Positions 16,526 through 25,198 of a DNA stretch of 64,000 nucleotides are shown piece after piece. Source of the stretch: an uncultured Eubacteriales bacterium (lineage in GTDB: Bacteria > Bacillota > Clostridia > Oscillospirales > Acutalibacteraceae); the NCBI GenBank assembly GCA_934511365.1, contig CAKSWC010000002.1, positions 124,001 through 188,000 of the forward strand, read 5' to 3'. The stretch's first letter is position 1; each line of letters begins with the position of its first letter. The notes below the pieces were generated by a model, which was given only the letters and a program-made list of their open reading frames with translations, was not told the DNA's origin and ran no database searches. A program made the position numbers and the translations under genes.

Positions 16526-16555
16526 AGCCGCCGGTTTTTAAAAGCCGGCGGTTTC
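16526..16555 (+). terminator. glmS terminator
   Basis: GCCGCCGG, TTTTTAAAA loop, GCCGGCGG then TTT, 20 bp after the glmS stop. Confidence 0.75.
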
Positions 16556-16601
16556 CACAAATTTCCGGGTGAACAAGATGTAAAAAAATGCTCGCATAGT
16601 G

Positions 16602-16630
16602 TTGAAATTTCGGATTGCTTAGAGTATAAT
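16602..16630 (+). promoter_or_regulatory. Promoter of the DivIVA-like / SipW-like pair
   Basis: -35 TTGAAA (16602-16607), 17-nt spacer, -10 TATAAT (16625-16630). A leader of about 105 nt follows to the GGGAGG site before ATG 16744. Confidence 0.65.
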
Positions 16631-16743
16631 TCATGGTGTATGTTACAGAATTGGGGGCTTTTGGCCGACCCGATTCAGGCTCGGAATTTTTTTGCGGCCG
16701 CCGTTCAACGTGCGGCTTTCAAACACTGTCGGGAGGCTGAATA

Positions 16744-17172
16744 ATGGCTAAAATCAACTTTTCGCTTGAGGCGAACGGATATTCCGTCCGCGAGGTTGAC
16801 AAGTATATCGACCTGCTTCAAAGCGAATATAACAACGCAATTTCCTGGGGAGAGGAAATGGAAAACAAGCTTAAAAAGCTTGAGGAAAACATAAAGGATC
16901 TCGGAATGTATTTCACCATTGACGAGGACAACCAGAACGAGGTTATCCGCCGCGTTTTTGAAGAACTGACCGCAACGGTTGAAAAAGTTAAACAAAACGC
17001 TGAGGACAAGGCGCAGCAGATTATTGACGCCGCCAACGAAAAAAGCCGCAATATTGTCCGCCAGGCGATGGAAAACTCGGTTGAAATCAGGACGGAAAAC
17101 ACAACCATCATGAAAAACCTCAAAAGCATTAACGAGATGATCTCCGTCATTCTTGAAAAAGGTATTCAGTAA
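16744..17172 (+). CDS. DivIVA-like coiled-coil protein
   Basis: 142 residues. The N-terminal pattern 'LEANGYSVREVDKYIDLLQSEY' matches the membrane-targeting DivIVA/GpsB domain, followed by a coiled coil (about 30-125; 'NAEDKAQQIIDAANEKSRNI'). DivIVA proteins gather at curved membrane near septa and poles and recruit division, wall or sporulation factors. It is shorter and more divergent than classical DivIVA and lies upstream of a membrane protein gene, away from ylm or ileS. It likely recruits that partner or another envelope protein. Confidence 0.7.
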   Translation: MAKINFSLEANGYSVREVDKYIDLLQSEYNNAISWGEEMENKLKKLEENIKDLGMYFTIDEDNQNEVIRRVFEELTATVEKVKQNAEDKAQQIIDAANEKSRNIVRQAMENSVEIRTENTTIMKNLKSINEMISVILEKGIQ

Positions 17173-17199
17173 GGCGCCAAAATTAAGGATGTGATTTGA

Positions 17200-18711
17200 T
17201 TGGCAGGCTATAGACCAAAAAGTCTTGATGAGCTTAATAATTTATACGGCAAAGCTATCTCAGCCGAAAACGAGATTAAAAAAAGCTCCTCGCTGCTGAA
17301 AGATGAGGTACTTTCCGATATCATTGGCGGCAAGCAGAATGCGCCGGAAAGGCCGCAGCGTGCTCCGGAACAGAAAAGCAGCGGCTTTTCAACCGATATT
17401 GACGACTTTATCCGCAGGTTCTCCGGCGAAGGCGGCGCGTCATCTTTGAGCGAGACGGTTTCAAAAAGGCCGGCGTCACAGCCGCCGCGTCCGGAAACCG
17501 AGCAGCGCTTTTCCGCACCGGAAAGTTCCGCCGAGGGCGCAAAGCAGGAAAACCTCTCCGGACTGATGAATGACTATGTTCGCATAATGAACGGCGAGGA
17601 CGATGAGGACGAGGATGAAGAGGACAACGCTTTTTCTTCAAGAAAGCCAATCTTCAAAAATCGCCGCAGCGATAAAAAGGGAAAAAAGAAAAACTCAAAG
17701 GATATCATTCAGGACAACACCGAGCCGGCGCTTGAAGAACCCCCGGTAAAACAGGAAACGCCGGAAGCCTTTTCTGCGCCCGTTTCGTCCTATGAACCGG
17801 AGCCTTATCCTCCATTTGAAAACAAAGCTCCTTTTGACTTTTCCGCAAAGCCCGCGCAAGAAGTGGAAACCGGCAGCGAATTGCGCACAGAACCACGGCT
17901 CAGCTTTGAACCGCAGGAAAACGAAAATCCGAACCCTACCCCATTCCCTTTGGAAAAGGAAAGCGAGAAAAACGGAACCGGGGAAGATTTTGAAGAGCCG
18001 TTTGAGCGCATTCCGGACGGAAGCGAGGATTTTGTTTTCGGCGCCGCACCGGAACCGCGCCTTTCGCGCGCAGCTATTGTTGGAAAAATCATTCTCAGCG
18101 TTTTGCTTGTGCTCACACTTTTCGCAACCGTACTGACAGGAGTCGGCGTTTTTTCCGTCAACAGCGAACGTGCGCTCCCTGGTGGAATTTTGACTTTCTG
18201 CGCAACGAACCCCTATGAAAGTGCGGAAATCAAAAGCAACGACTTCATCATCTGCAAAAAGCGTGATTATGTGAACGATGGCGAAAAGGTCATCTATATT
18301 AACCGCGAGCTGCGCTCGTTCTCTTTCGGCGTTAAAGACGGCGAAAAAACCGACTCCGAAGGCAATGTCTATTACAAAGTTTCCTCAGAGACGGTTGAAA
18401 AAAGCAATGTTCTCGGCGTTGTTGTCAAGACCGTTCCGAAACTTGGAAAATTTGTCCGCATAGTCATTGAAAATTACCTGTTCGTTCTCCTCGGTCTTGT
18501 TGCTTTGGCCATAGCTTTGACGCTTATAATCTGCCTTGCGTTCAGAAAGCGCCGCTATGACGATTATTACTATGATGATGACTTTGACGAGGACGAAAGC
18601 AGCGGCGGTGAACAGCCCGTTTTGCCGGAGACCGAAAGCACCGAAACTGACCGCGCAAAAAGCGATGAGGACGATTTTGAGGAAAACTCGCTTTACAGCG
18701 GCATTGAGTAA
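17200..18711 (+). CDS. SipW-like membrane protein with a long disordered N-terminus; no visible catalytic Ser
   Basis: 503 residues from TTG 17200. Residues 1-285 are charged, Pro/Glu-rich and probably cytoplasmic. Spans lie at about 291-318 and 425-448, with an external domain between them. The layout and C-terminal pattern 'VLGVVVKTVPKLGKFVRIVIENY' match SipW-type (archaeal/ER-like) signal peptidases, where the mature chain reads 'SGSMEP.I..GD'. Here the equivalent stretch is 'ALPGGILTFCATNPYESAEI', with no Ser-Met pair, so peptidase activity looks lost. The C-terminal tail is very acidic. It lies 27 bp after the DivIVA-like gene and is probably co-expressed and co-localised with it. Confidence 0.55.
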   Translation: MAGYRPKSLDELNNLYGKAISAENEIKKSSSLLKDEVLSDIIGGKQNAPERPQRAPEQKSSGFSTDIDDFIRRFSGEGGASSLSETVSKRPASQPPRPETEQRFSAPESSAEGAKQENLSGLMNDYVRIMNGEDDEDEDEEDNAFSSRKPIFKNRRSDKKGKKKNSKDIIQDNTEPALEEPPVKQETPEAFSAPVSSYEPEPYPPFENKAPFDFSAKPAQEVETGSELRTEPRLSFEPQENENPNPTPFPLEKESEKNGTGEDFEEPFERIPDGSEDFVFGAAPEPRLSRAAIVGKIILSVLLVLTLFATVLTGVGVFSVNSERALPGGILTFCATNPYESAEIKSNDFIICKKRDYVNDGEKVIYINRELRSFSFGVKDGEKTDSEGNVYYKVSSETVEKSNVLGVVVKTVPKLGKFVRIVIENYLFVLLGLVALAIALTLIICLAFRKRRYDDYYYDDDFDEDESSGGEQPVLPETESTETDRAKSDEDDFEENSLYSGIE

Positions 18712-18724
18712 TTTTTTATAAAAC

Positions 18725-18778
18725 GTATATCACGGAATGAACGGTAATGTATTTTCTTTCCGTGATATACTTTTTTTA
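18725..18778 (+). terminator. Terminator after the SipW-like gene
   Basis: GTATATCACGGA (18725-18736) pairs with TCCGTGATATAC (18759-18770), followed by TTTTTTT. Confidence 0.9.
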
Positions 18779-18931
18779 GTTACGTTTAAGTCTGAAATAA
18801 TAATATGATAACAACGAGTTCATAGCTTGTTAAAAAACTGTCGGTTTGGGTCGGTTTTCCGCCCGGCTGCGGTTTAAATAAAATCGGAAGCAGGAAAAAT
18901 GCTTTGCAACCCATAAAGCGAGGTGAAAACA

Positions 18932-19069
18932 TTGAACAAGGAAGAATTTGGAAAGAACATTGGTCAGGCTTTCAGCCAGGCATTGCAGTTCATCATTGAC
19001 GGATTCAAGAACATGAACTTTAAAGCATTCTTTGACGAGTTTATTAAGCTCATTAAATCCGTTCTTTAA
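18932..19069 (+). CDS. 45-aa amphipathic peptide
   Basis: Starts at TTG 18932, 7 nt after AGGTG, and ends TAA 19069. It begins MNKEEFGKNIGQAF and its second half (FKAFFDEFIKLIKSVL) is a strongly amphipathic helix. No signal peptide or Cys. A terminator follows within 15 bp, so it is a complete small transcription unit. Its size and helix pattern recall phenol-soluble-modulin-type peptides, and a second small amphipathic peptide is encoded at 45818-45943. Function unknown. Confidence 0.55.
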   Translation: MNKEEFGKNIGQAFSQALQFIIDGFKNMNFKAFFDEFIKLIKSVL

Positions 19070-19082
19070 GGAAGTTAAAAAC

Positions 19083-19120
19083 GCCGCCCGGAGCAGTAAA
19101 GTTCCGGGCGGTATTTTTTT
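19083..19120. terminator. Bidirectional terminator between the 45-aa peptide and rnfB
   Basis: GCCGCCCGGA / TTCCGGGCGGT stem with T-run 19113-19120 on the plus strand and AAAAA before it for the minus strand. Confidence 0.9.
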
Positions 19121-19139
19121 GCTGTATTCATTCCTCAAT

Positions 19140-19949
19140 TCAGAACATTTTCTTGAGCATATAAAGGTCAATGCAGCCAACGGGACAGGCGGCGTGGCAC
19201 TTTCCGCAGCCAACGCACTTGTCGTAATCAACCTTTGCGCAGAAGTTTTCAACCGTAACGGCACCCGCTTCGCAAGCCTTGACGCACTTCATGCAGCCAA
19301 TGCAGCCGGCTTTGCACTGCTTCCTTGTTTGAGCACCCTTGTCGTGGTTTTTGCAAAGGACGGCAGCCTTGATTGTGTCAAGCGGGAAAAGGTCAATGAG
19401 CTGCCTCGGGCAGGTTTTGATGCACTTTTTGCAGGCACGGCATTTGCTCGGATTGATTCTTGCAACGCCGTCGCAAATGAAGATTGCGTCATATGGGCAA
19501 GCCTCAACGCAATCGCCAAAACCGATGCAGCCGTGGACGCAGGTTTTCGGTCCGCCAAAAAGCTGCGTTGCCATCTTGCAGGAGCGCACGCCGCTGTATT
19601 CAAGCTTTTCCGGCGTATTCTCCCTGTTGCCCTGACACATTACGGCCGCAACCATCGGAGTAATTTTTCCGGCCTCAAGACCCATGATTTTTCCAACCTG
19701 CGCGGCAACATCGTTTCCGCCCGGAATGCAGAGGCTGCACTCCTTTGTTTCGCCCTTTGAAAGCGCGGCGGCGTAACCGTCGCAGCCGGTGAAGCCGCAG
19801 GCGCCGCAGTTCGCTCCGGGGAGACATTCGCGGATCTGCTCGGCCTTTTCGTCAACGGGAACGGCAAACACCGCTGAGGCAACGGCAAGGCCGATACCGG
19901 CAATGAGTCCGATTGCGGCAACGATAACAACGGGAATGATAATATCCAT
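19140..19949 (-). CDS. rnfB: Rnf complex subunit B (ferredoxin-type Fe-S protein)
   Basis: 269 residues. The N-terminal membrane helix (about 2-27) is followed by the Rnf-type four-Cys motif 'GANCGACGFTGCDGYAAALS' and several ferredoxin motifs ('CIGFGDCVEACPYDAIFI', 'CRACKKCIKTCPRQLI', 'CIGCMKCVKACEAGAV', 'CVGCGKCHAACPVGCI'). RnfB is the proposed entry point for electrons from reduced ferredoxin. It is the last gene of the operon, 15 bp after rnfA, as in other clostridia. Confidence 0.95.
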   Translation of the reverse strand: MDIIIPVVIVAAIGLIAGIGLAVASAVFAVPVDEKAEQIRECLPGANCGACGFTGCDGYAAALSKGETKECSLCIPGGNDVAAQVGKIMGLEAGKITPMVAAVMCQGNRENTPEKLEYSGVRSCKMATQLFGGPKTCVHGCIGFGDCVEACPYDAIFICDGVARINPSKCRACKKCIKTCPRQLIDLFPLDTIKAAVLCKNHDKGAQTRKQCKAGCIGCMKCVKACEAGAVTVENFCAKVDYDKCVGCGKCHAACPVGCIDLYMLKKMF

Positions 19950-19964
19950 TATTGCGCCACCCCC

Positions 19965-20561
19965 TTAACCGAAAATGTTGTCCACAATGCCGGTGAAGCC
20001 CAAAAAGGAGACCGAAACCAGCGAGGCGGCAACAAGCGTTATCGGAAGGCCGCGCATAAACTTCGGAATGTCGCAGCTTTCCATCCTTTCGCGGACACCG
20101 GCAAACATGACCATTGCAAGCATGAAGCCGAGTCCGGCGCCGACTGAGTTGAACATCGACTGGGCAAAATTATAGCCGTTGTCAATGTTGAGGATAACAA
20201 CGCCAAGGACGGCGCAGTTTGTTGTGATGAGGGGAAGATAGATTCCCAGTGCGTTATAGAGCGAGGGAATATACTTTTTGAGGATGATTTCAACAAGCTG
20301 AACCAGAGCCGCAATAACAAGAATGAACACTATCGTCTGAAGATATGAAAGGTTTTTGCTTTCAAGCAGGGTATTTATCGGATAGCAAACGGCAGTTGAA
20401 AGCGCCATAACAAAAATTACGGCCGCACTCATTCCCACAGCAGTGTTGAGCTTTTTTGAAACGCCGAGGAACGGACAGATTCCAAGGAATTTTGCAAGAA
20501 CAAAGTTCTGAGTAAGAATCGCCGTCATGAGTATTGCAAGAAGTCCTTTTGTCATTTCCAT
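19965..20561 (-). CDS. rnfA: Rnf complex subunit A (integral membrane)
   Basis: 198 residues with six predicted spans. 'TQNFVLAKFLGICPFLGVSKK' and 'ITTNCAVLGVVILNI' match RnfA/NqrE. RnfA and RnfE form the membrane core that passes electrons across the membrane through an Fe-S centre and helps pump Na+ or H+. Its start touches the rnfE stop (shared base at 20561). Confidence 0.95.
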   Translation of the reverse strand: MEMTKGLLAILMTAILTQNFVLAKFLGICPFLGVSKKLNTAVGMSAAVIFVMALSTAVCYPINTLLESKNLSYLQTIVFILVIAALVQLVEIILKKYIPSLYNALGIYLPLITTNCAVLGVVILNIDNGYNFAQSMFNSVGAGLGFMLAMVMFAGVRERMESCDIPKFMRGLPITLVAASLVSVSFLGFTGIVDNIFG

Positions 20562-21283
20562 CAGTTCAAGCCCTCCTTACCGTCACCGGAGAAATCCGCC
20601 GATTCGTTTTCCTTTTTGTTGAGTGTGCAGGTTGCGGCCATCGGGCAAGCCTCGCAGCCGCGAAGTTCCGCTCTAGGCTTTCCCTTGCTTTCCGCAATTT
20701 TGTTGACCGTTGCCATGAGAACGCCAAAAACGAAGAAGCCTCCCGGAGGAAGAATAAAGATGAGCATCGGGTTCTGAGAGAGGAACGGAATGCTCAGACC
20801 GAGGAATGAGCCTGCGCCGAGAATTTCACGAACGGTGCTCATGAGGAACAGTGCCGTTGTGAATCCAACTCCCATTCCGAGTCCGTCAACGGCGGAGGCA
20901 AGAACGGGGTTTTTGCTTGCAAACGCTTCCGCTCTGCCAAGGATGATGCAGTTAACAACAATCAGCGGAAGATAAACGCCGAGCTGTTCGTCAAGCTCCG
21001 GCGTGAACGCCTTAACAAGCATTTGAACAATCGTAACGAATGAGGCAATGACAACAACATACGCCGGAATGCGCACCTTGTCCGGAATAACCTTCCTCAG
21101 TGCGGAAATTGCAACGTTTGAGCAAACAAGAACGATTGAGGCGGCAACGCCCATTCCGACTGCGGATTCAACCGAGGTTGTTGTTGCAAGGGTCGGACAG
21201 GTTCCGAGAACGAGCCTTAAAGTCGGGTTTTCAGCAAGAATACCCTTGGTAAACTCCTTGCCGAGAGATCTTTTTTCAGCCAT
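20561..21283 (-). CDS. rnfE: Rnf complex subunit E (integral membrane)
   Basis: 240 residues. Paralogous to RnfA ('NPTLRLVLGTCPTLATTTS', 'LIVVNCIILGRAEAFASKN'). ATG 21283 follows GGAGGTG and overlaps the rnfG end by 8 bp; an upstream in-frame ATG at 21343 is rejected because it lies inside rnfG without a site. The C-terminus carries a soluble tail of about 40 residues with C-x2-C-x5-C (GCEACPMAATC), which could bind metal. Whether this tail is common in close relatives cannot be told here. Confidence 0.95.
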   Translation of the reverse strand: MAEKRSLGKEFTKGILAENPTLRLVLGTCPTLATTTSVESAVGMGVAASIVLVCSNVAISALRKVIPDKVRIPAYVVVIASFVTIVQMLVKAFTPELDEQLGVYLPLIVVNCIILGRAEAFASKNPVLASAVDGLGMGVGFTTALFLMSTVREILGAGSFLGLSIPFLSQNPMLIFILPPGGFFVFGVLMATVNKIAESKGKPRAELRGCEACPMAATCTLNKKENESADFSGDGKEGLN

Positions 21284-21845
21284 TGAGAGCACCTCCCTTA
21301 ACAGTTTCAAAAGCGGCCAATGCGGCGTTGACGGCGGAAACAACCGCCTTTGAGGTTATCGTTGCCGCGGTGATTGCCTGAATGTTCTGGCCGTCGTTTG
21401 AGGTTTTGTTCACCGTGAGGGTTCCGCTTTTTCCAATGAAGCGGTTTTTGAAGTCCGGCTTGGTGCTGTTTGCGCCGAGTCCGGGCGTTTCATCATGAGA
21501 GAGAATTTCAATTCCGGTAACGGTTCCCTCGGTGTCCGTGCCAACCATAACCGAAACCGTTCCGCCGTAGCCTTTTGCAGAGGAGGTGAAAACATAGCCG
21601 ACAGCGTTTGCGCCGTCGTTTCCGGTGCAGTAGGTTATGCCGTTTTCAAGCGTGGTAACGTCTGAAAACTCCTTGGCTTTGGGGAGGACAAGCGAGCGCG
21701 AGGCATTCTCTTTCTGAACGGAGTTGTCTGCAATCTTTTGCGCGGTAACGCTGTTTGTGAGCGCAAGAAGAGCCGTTGCAACAAGGCAGATGACAAGCAG
21801 AGCAAGCGTTGGAACAAGGATAGCCTTGGGCGTTATTTTTTTCAT
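21276..21845 (-). CDS. rnfG: Rnf complex subunit G (covalent FMN protein)
   Basis: 189 residues with one N-terminal span (about 8-30) and an extracytoplasmic FMN-binding domain. The flavinylation site is in 'QAITAATITSKAV', where the Thr after ATI is the usual acceptor; Ala replaces the usual Gly of SGAT. 'ILSHDETPGLGANSTKPDFKNRF' is typical of RnfG/NqrC. ATG overlaps the rnfD stop (ATGA). ApbE from the same operon would attach the FMN. Confidence 0.95.
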   Translation of the reverse strand: MKKITPKAILVPTLALLVICLVATALLALTNSVTAQKIADNSVQKENASRSLVLPKAKEFSDVTTLENGITYCTGNDGANAVGYVFTSSAKGYGGTVSVMVGTDTEGTVTGIEILSHDETPGLGANSTKPDFKNRFIGKSGTLTVNKTSNDGQNIQAITAATITSKAVVSAVNAALAAFETVKGGALNG

Positions 21846-22843
21846 GCCTTTGCCGCCTCCTTTTCCTTTTTCTCTTTAACAAAGCCGAACGGCTTTGAGG
21901 TTGTGAGACGTTCAATGTGGGGAACAAGAATGTTCATGAGTATAATCGAGAACGAGACGCCCTCCGGAAGAGAGCCGAAAAGGCGGATGACCGAAGTAAT
22001 AAGACCGCAGCCAATTCCGAAAACAATGCGTCCTTTGAGGTTTATCGGTGAGGTTACATAGTCCGTTGCCATGAAGAACGCGCCGAGCAAAAGTCCGCCG
22101 CCGAGCAGTTCATACAAAACAAACTGAATGTTGCCCTTGCCCGCAATGAGCATACAAACCGCAACGGTTCCGATGAACGAAAACGGAATTGCCGGAGAGA
22201 TGACCCTTCTCAAAAGAAGATACATTGCACCGGCAAGGAGCGCGAGCGAGCAAACCTCGCCCATTGAGCCGCCGTGATAGCCGATGAGCATTTGAGTAAG
22301 AGTTGGAAGTTCGCCGGCAAGAGAAAGGTCGCCGCCTTTTGCCGCCGCAAGGGAGGCCATCGGCGTTGCGGTTGTTACCGCATCTGCAACCGACCACCTG
22401 ACTGCGAACGGAGCGACCCATTTCGCCATAGCTGTCGGGAATGATACCATGAGGATGATTCTGGCCGTCATTGCCGGGTTAACAAAGTTCTGGCCGATTC
22501 CGCCGAACATCTGCTTAACAACAACGATTGCAACAATGCTTCCGATTGCGCCGATCCACAAAGGAAGCGTTGACGGAAGGTTAAGCGCAAGAATGAGGCC
22601 GGTAACAACGGCGGAAAGATCGCCGAGCGTTCCGTTCCTTTTCATAACTTTTCTTGAAACATACTCCGCAAGAACTGCCGTTCCGACTGTTGTTGCGGCG
22701 AGGGCAAGTGCCCGCGCACCGAAATAGACAACAGACATTATAAGCGCCGGAACAAGCGCAATGATAACGTCAAGCATGATGCCGGTCGTTGTCTCGCTTG
22801 AGCGGACGTGCGGCGAAGGGCTGACTGTGAGTTTCTTTGCCAT
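21842..22843 (-). CDS. rnfD: Rnf complex subunit D (membrane, covalent FMN)
   Basis: 333 residues and many spans. It starts 'KKLTVSPSPHVRSSETT', the family N-terminus, at ATG 22843, which overlaps the rnfC stop (TAATG) after GAGGAG. A possible FMN-linking Thr lies in 'VADAVTTATPMASL', as in NqrB/RnfD. Longer in-frame extensions lie within rnfC and are rejected. Confidence 0.95.
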   Translation of the reverse strand: MAKKLTVSPSPHVRSSETTTGIMLDVIIALVPALIMSVVYFGARALALAATTVGTAVLAEYVSRKVMKRNGTLGDLSAVVTGLILALNLPSTLPLWIGAIGSIVAIVVVKQMFGGIGQNFVNPAMTARIILMVSFPTAMAKWVAPFAVRWSVADAVTTATPMASLAAAKGGDLSLAGELPTLTQMLIGYHGGSMGEVCSLALLAGAMYLLLRRVISPAIPFSFIGTVAVCMLIAGKGNIQFVLYELLGGGLLLGAFFMATDYVTSPINLKGRIVFGIGCGLITSVIRLFGSLPEGVSFSIILMNILVPHIERLTTSKPFGFVKEKKEKEAAKA

Positions 22844-24183
22844 TATTTTGCACTCTCCTCTCTGAGCACCTGCTTTGCAAGTCTCATATATTGAACAAGC
22901 GGACGGCCTGACGGGCAGGCATATGCGCATGAGCCGCACTCCATGCAGACCGAAACAAAGCTTCTTTCAAGTCCTTCTTTGTCTCTGATTTTTGCAAAGC
23001 GTTCAATGAGTGTCGGCATAAGACCCATTGGGCAAACCTCAACGCAGCGGCCGCAGCGGATGCAGTCGCGTTCGGGCTTGATTGCGCCCTTCCTGTCTGC
23101 AAAAGCAAGGACGGCGTTGTTCTGCTTGCAGATTGGAGCATTGGTATCGCAGATTGCCACACCCATCATCGGGCCTCCGCAGATGATCTTGCGCGGTTCT
23201 TCCTTAAAGCCTCCGCAATAATCAATAATGTCCTGAATGTTGATTCCTATGGGAACGCGCAGGTTTTTCGGCGTTTTAATCGCTGAACCGTCAACGGTTA
23301 TTGAGCGGCTTATCAGCGGCTTGCCCGTTTCAAGATAGCGTTCGATGAAAGCAACCGAGGCAACATTCATAACAACGCAGCCAACATCGGCCGGGAGTTT
23401 TCCGGGCGGAACGCGCCTGCCCGTTGCAGAAAGGACCATCATCTTTTCCGCGCCCTGCGGATATCTTGAATTGAGTGCCATAATTTTTACCGAGTTGTCA
23501 TGTTTTTCGTCAATGAGCTTTTGAAAAATTTCAATCGCCTTGGGCTTGTTGTCCTCAACGGCAATGACAACCTCTTTGAAACCGAGTAGCTTTTTAAGGG
23601 TAAAAACACCGTTTATAACATTCTTTGAGTTTTCAACGCATTCACGGTAGTCAACGGTGATGAACGGCTCGCATTCGGCGGCATTGACAACAAGGGTGTC
23701 AACATTCTTGTCCGCCGGATAGTTAAGCTTAACGTGAGTTGGGAATCCGGCTCCGCCGAGACCAACAAGGCCGGACGCGCGGACAGCTTTGAGCAGCTCC
23801 TCGCGGTTTGTAACAACCGGCGGCTTAACGCCCTCATAAAGGCGCATTTCTCCGTCCGATTCAATGGTAACTCCCTTTGTGATGATACCGTTGGCAAGCT
23901 TAACGTCTCCAACGGCTTTGACAACGCCGGAAATTGTGGCGTGAATCGGTGCGGAAACGAACTTGTCGCTGTCACCGATAACCTGACCCACAGAAACCGT
24001 GTCTCCAACCTTGACCGTTGGGGTGCAAGGCGCGCCGATGTGCTGCTGCATTGGAAGAACAACCGTGTTCGGAACGGGCATTCTTTCAACCGGCATTTCG
24101 GCAGTGTGCTTGTTGTGGGCAACATTAACGCCGCCGCGGCCCTTTGCGCGCGCAAAGATAATTCCGGGAATAGTTTTTTTCAT
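22843..24183 (-). CDS. rnfC: Rnf complex subunit C (NADH-binding, 2x[4Fe-4S])
   Basis: 446 residues. It has the NuoF-like nucleotide/FMN domain ('VGLGGAGFPTHVKLN', 'ECEPFITVDYRECVEN'), the SLBB region, and two cluster motifs at the C-terminus ('CIRCGRCVEVCPMGLMP', 'CMECGSCAYACPSGRP'). RnfC is the cytoplasmic NAD+/NADH site of the complex. TGGAG precedes ATG 24183. First of the six structural genes, in the order C-D-G-E-A-B. Confidence 0.96.
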   Translation of the reverse strand: MKKTIPGIIFARAKGRGGVNVAHNKHTAEMPVERMPVPNTVVLPMQQHIGAPCTPTVKVGDTVSVGQVIGDSDKFVSAPIHATISGVVKAVGDVKLANGIITKGVTIESDGEMRLYEGVKPPVVTNREELLKAVRASGLVGLGGAGFPTHVKLNYPADKNVDTLVVNAAECEPFITVDYRECVENSKNVINGVFTLKKLLGFKEVVIAVEDNKPKAIEIFQKLIDEKHDNSVKIMALNSRYPQGAEKMMVLSATGRRVPPGKLPADVGCVVMNVASVAFIERYLETGKPLISRSITVDGSAIKTPKNLRVPIGINIQDIIDYCGGFKEEPRKIICGGPMMGVAICDTNAPICKQNNAVLAFADRKGAIKPERDCIRCGRCVEVCPMGLMPTLIERFAKIRDKEGLERSFVSVCMECGSCAYACPSGRPLVQYMRLAKQVLREESAK

Positions 24184-24282
24184 TCTGTCATCTCCAAATC
24201 TCTGTGACTTCCGGCGCCGAAAAAGAACAAACGCCGGTCTTTTAATGTAACCGCTGATTGAAATGAAAGTGCAAATATACCC

Positions 24283-24828
24283 TCAAGATTTTTGCCCTTC
24301 AGTCAAACCGCGGCTGCTTAATTGTTCGGTCAAGCGGGGCATAACGGCGTTGAGAACCGCGCCGGTCAGCGTTCCGCTAATGACCGCAAAAGACAAAAGG
24401 TATTTACCGTAGCCGAGCATTGCCGCGCCGGAAAGAACGCAGGCGCAAAAAAGCTGGCCAAGGTTGAAGCAGACGGCACAAAGAACGCCGATTCCGATAA
24501 AGCTTATCGCTCCACCCTGCTTTTTAATCGTGAGGCTCAGCGCAAAAACGCTTAAAATTCCGCCGCAAAGGCTCATAAAAAACGCGGTGGCGCCCCTTGT
24601 AACAAGCGCAAAAAGCGCTTTGAGCAATGTTATATAAACTGCGCCGGAAAAGCCGAAAACGCTTCCGGCAAACATTGTAACAATGTTTGAAAGGCCGATT
24701 TTCGCCCCGGCCGGCAGAAAAGGAACGGCCGGAAAAACCATGTTTTCAAGTCCGCCGAGAACAAGACACAGCGCACCGAGCAGACCGAAAACACATACCC
24801 TTTTTGTTTTTGAAAAATCACGAAGCAA
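24283..24828 (-). CDS. Gx transporter family membrane protein (Rnf-associated)
   Basis: About 181 residues with 5-6 spans, of the family annotated 'Gx transporter' or 'heptaprenyl diphosphate synthase component I' ('VCVFGLLGALCLVLGGLENM', 'PAGAKIGLSNIVTMFAGSVF'). Genes of this family sit beside rnf in many clostridia; a role in supplying a flavin or quinone-like cofactor is only a guess. The start is uncertain: TTG 24828 overlaps the upstream stop by 11 bp and gives the family length, while the open frame runs further up without a ribosome site. There are 99 bp to rnfC. Confidence 0.75.
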   Translation of the reverse strand: MLRDFSKTKRVCVFGLLGALCLVLGGLENMVFPAVPFLPAGAKIGLSNIVTMFAGSVFGFSGAVYITLLKALFALVTRGATAFFMSLCGGILSVFALSLTIKKQGGAISFIGIGVLCAVCFNLGQLFCACVLSGAAMLGYGKYLLSFAVISGTLTGAVLNAVMPRLTEQLSSRGLTEGQKS

Positions 24829-25198
24829 CTGCGTCGAAATTTCCCTTTTCTTTTTTGCTTTCAATTCTGACAACAACCTTGTTCGGAAGGCACGCGGCGG
24901 TGTCTCCGTTTTTTGAAAGATAGCCGCTCTTTTCGCAGAGTTTATCCGGGCAGGTTGAGGAAAGGAACGAGATTTTCCCCTTTTCAACAGAAAGGACGCA
25001 GCCGTTCACCTCAAGCTCATATCCCTTTTCAACAGCGGAAAGGTCAATTTCCGTCTGCCTTTCTCCGTCTTTATAAACAACGGCAAAACATCCGTCCGAG
25101 CCGGAAAAAAGCGGAAGAAGAAACAGGAGAACGCTCAGCGCGGAAAAAAGCAGAATTATCAGTAAATCGCCTTTTTTAAGGCCGATGGAGTTTTTCAT
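24818..25198 (-). CDS. NusG domain II-containing protein (Rnf-associated)
   Basis: 126 residues. One N-terminal span (about 10-30) is followed by a small beta domain with 'GCVLSVEKGKISFLSSTCPDKLCEKSG' and 'AACLPNKVVVRI', the signature of the NusG_II family. It lies outside the membrane and its three Cys could hold a cofactor or a disulfide. It is routinely found next to apbE and rnf, but its job is unknown. Its start overlaps the apbE stop (25195-25198). Confidence 0.85.
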   Translation of the reverse strand: MKNSIGLKKGDLLIILLFSALSVLLFLLPLFSGSDGCFAVVYKDGERQTEIDLSAVEKGYELEVNGCVLSVEKGKISFLSSTCPDKLCEKSGYLSKNGDTAACLPNKVVVRIESKKEKGNFDAVAS

